A DNA stretch of 5,969 bases, from positions 1 through 5,969 of the forward strand of contig JBGPIK010000415.1 in NCBI GenBank assembly GCA_041484845.1, in the 5' to 3' direction. Positions 5,432 to 5,969 of the stretch are shown here, one piece after another (positions within the stretch are counted from its first letter, which is position 1; each line of letters starts with the position of its first letter). The position numbers were made by a program, and so were the translations under genes. The DNA is from JBGPIK01 sp041484845 (GTDB taxonomy: Bacteria; Desulfobacterota; Binatia; UBA9968). The notes under the pieces were generated by a model that saw nothing but the letters and a program-made list of their open reading frames with translations, made no database searches and was not told the DNA's origin.

Positions 5432-5521
5432 TGGATGCTATGAAGCTAACCTCTGATCTCTGACGTCTGACCTCTGACTTCTGACCTCTGTTTTTTTCTC
5501 CACGCCCCCTGCTCCCTGCCC

Positions 5522-5953
5522 TTATGCGTGTTCAAAAGCGTCAATACCGGCTTTGGCGATGGCGACGTCATTTTTCGACGCTCCGCTCGCCGCCACCGCG
5601 CCGACACAATGGCCATCGGCAAAAATCGGCAAACCGCCCGGAATCGTCACGAAGGAACCCGGTCCCGCTGCCAGCGTGATAGCGAGGGCATGATGATCGT
5701 CGCGCTCATTCCCGCTGGGACTTTTTTTGCCGGACGGAAATCGAGTCAACGCGGCGCTGCGGGCTTTTGCCGTCGCGATCGCAATCGAATAGAGCTCCGC
5801 TTCGTCAGAGCGCCCAAATGCGAGCATGTGTCCACCATCATCCACGACACTCACGCTGGCTGCAACGCCAAGGTTCTTAGCTTCATCCAATGCCCCCTGT
5901 AGAATCGTCATGGCCCCCTCCTGCGTGAGCTTAATAGTCGATTTGGTTTTCAT
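5522..5953 (-). CDS. GlcG/HbpS family (DUF336) protein
   Basis: A complete protein of 143 residues, normal for the family. Characteristic segments are the N-terminal helix LTQEGAMTILQGALDEAKNLG (9-29), ASVSVVDDGGHMLAFGR (32-48), the helix YSIAIATAKARSAAL (55-69), PGGLPIFADGHCVGAVAASGA (105-125) and the C-terminal D-V-A-I-A-K-A-G helix (129-136). Members include HbpS, a haem-binding extracellular sensor component in Streptomyces, and GlcG from glycolate-utilisation loci. Many family members are encoded within catabolic operons, and their biochemical role is mostly unclear. No signal peptide is visible, so this copy is probably cytoplasmic. A short hydrophilic stretch (73-86, rich in Ser, Gly and Lys) is less typical. 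The ATG at 5953 is preceded at 8 nt by AGGAAGGA (complement of 5962-5969). It lies upstream of, and in the same direction as, the enolase-racemase pair, but a repeat tract of about 490 bp separates them, so co-transcription is uncertain. Confidence 0.9.
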   Translation of the reverse strand: MKTKSTIKLTQEGAMTILQGALDEAKNLGVAASVSVVDDGGHMLAFGRSDEAELYSIAIATAKARSAALTRFPSGKKSPSGNERDDHHALAITLAAGPGSFVTIPGGLPIFADGHCVGAVAASGASKNDVAIAKAGIDAFEHA

Positions 5954-5969
5954 GCATTCTATCCTTCCT

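Larger units (their letters stand above)
5004..5492 (-). repeat. Heptanucleotide repeat tract C with mixed unit families
   Basis: This tract fills nearly all of the 538-bp gap between the two minus-strand genes, and no gene is visible in it. Plus-strand sub-arrays, each with a 7-nt period, are GAGTGCT/GAGTAAC/GACCACT (about 5008-5078), CCGCAAT/CCGCATT (5217-5252), CTCACGC (5265-5285 and 5381-5395), GAGGACT/GAGTAAC (5302-5327) and TCTGACC/TCTGACT (5195-5210, 5334-5364, 5449-5490). An octamer run of GCTGGAAA lies at about 5101-5120. An 18-nt segment, TGACTTCTGACCTCTGTT, occurs three times (5195-5212, 5349-5366, 5475-5492). Read on the minus strand, the main units become CAGTGGT, CAGAGGT and CAGAAGT, the same families as arrays A and B. 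It would be transcribed as leader if the promoter lies upstream of it. Confidence 0.85.

Noticed and set aside
1596..5492. Repeat arrays as CRISPR
   Set aside because: The units are 7 nt and contiguous, with no unique spacers of constant length and no cas genes.

Overview
The window has the look of a bacterial chromosome from a Gram-negative, probably uncultured, lineage. The evidence is Shine-Dalgarno-led genes, a TTG start, a Sec-type signal peptide, moderate GC (mid-50s by eye), a palindromic REP/dRS3-like element and long intergenic arrays of short repeats. Orphan NMT1/SsuA-type binding proteins next to enolase-superfamily and Asp/Glu-racemase-family enzymes are common in deltaproteobacterial, Binatota-like or betaproteobacterial metabolic islands. 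The taxon cannot be fixed from this sequence alone.

Layout. Bases 1-416 hold a two-hairpin REP-like element (13-104) and about 300 bp without a convincing gene. A plus-strand mandelate racemase/muconate lactonizing-type enzyme follows (417-1499, TTG start). Next come a strong palindrome (1551-1598) and a heptanucleotide repeat array (1596-1781). A plus-strand secreted ABC-type substrate-binding protein starts at 1825, not at the upstream GTG, and ends at 2811. Between it and the convergent minus-strand genes lie a large inverted repeat, a probable terminator and a second heptad array (2814-3020). On the minus strand, a second enolase-superfamily enzyme (3778-4983) precedes an Asp/Glu/hydantoin racemase-family protein (3031-3756) by only 21 bp, so the two probably form an operon. 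A third repeat tract of about 490 bp (5004-5492) separates them from a minus-strand GlcG/HbpS-family protein (5522-5953).

How it may fit together. A periplasmic binding protein that captures a small organic ligand, two enolase-superfamily enzymes (abstraction of a proton alpha to a carboxylate, followed by epimerisation, cycloisomerisation or dehydration), a racemase-fold enzyme and a GlcG/HbpS protein suggest uptake and catabolism of an organic acid or amino-acid derivative. The substrate is unknown, and no permease, ATPase or regulator is visible in the window.

The most unusual content is not coding. Several apparently different intergenic repeat sequences all share a 7-nt period and a common C-N-G-N-N-N-T pattern. 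Their orientation follows the direction of the neighbouring gene. A perfect 28-bp inverted pair of array segments brackets the 3.3-kb block holding the binding protein, racemase and second enolase-family gene. The second notable point is that the racemase-family protein appears to have glycine at both positions where the family normally has its catalytic cysteines.
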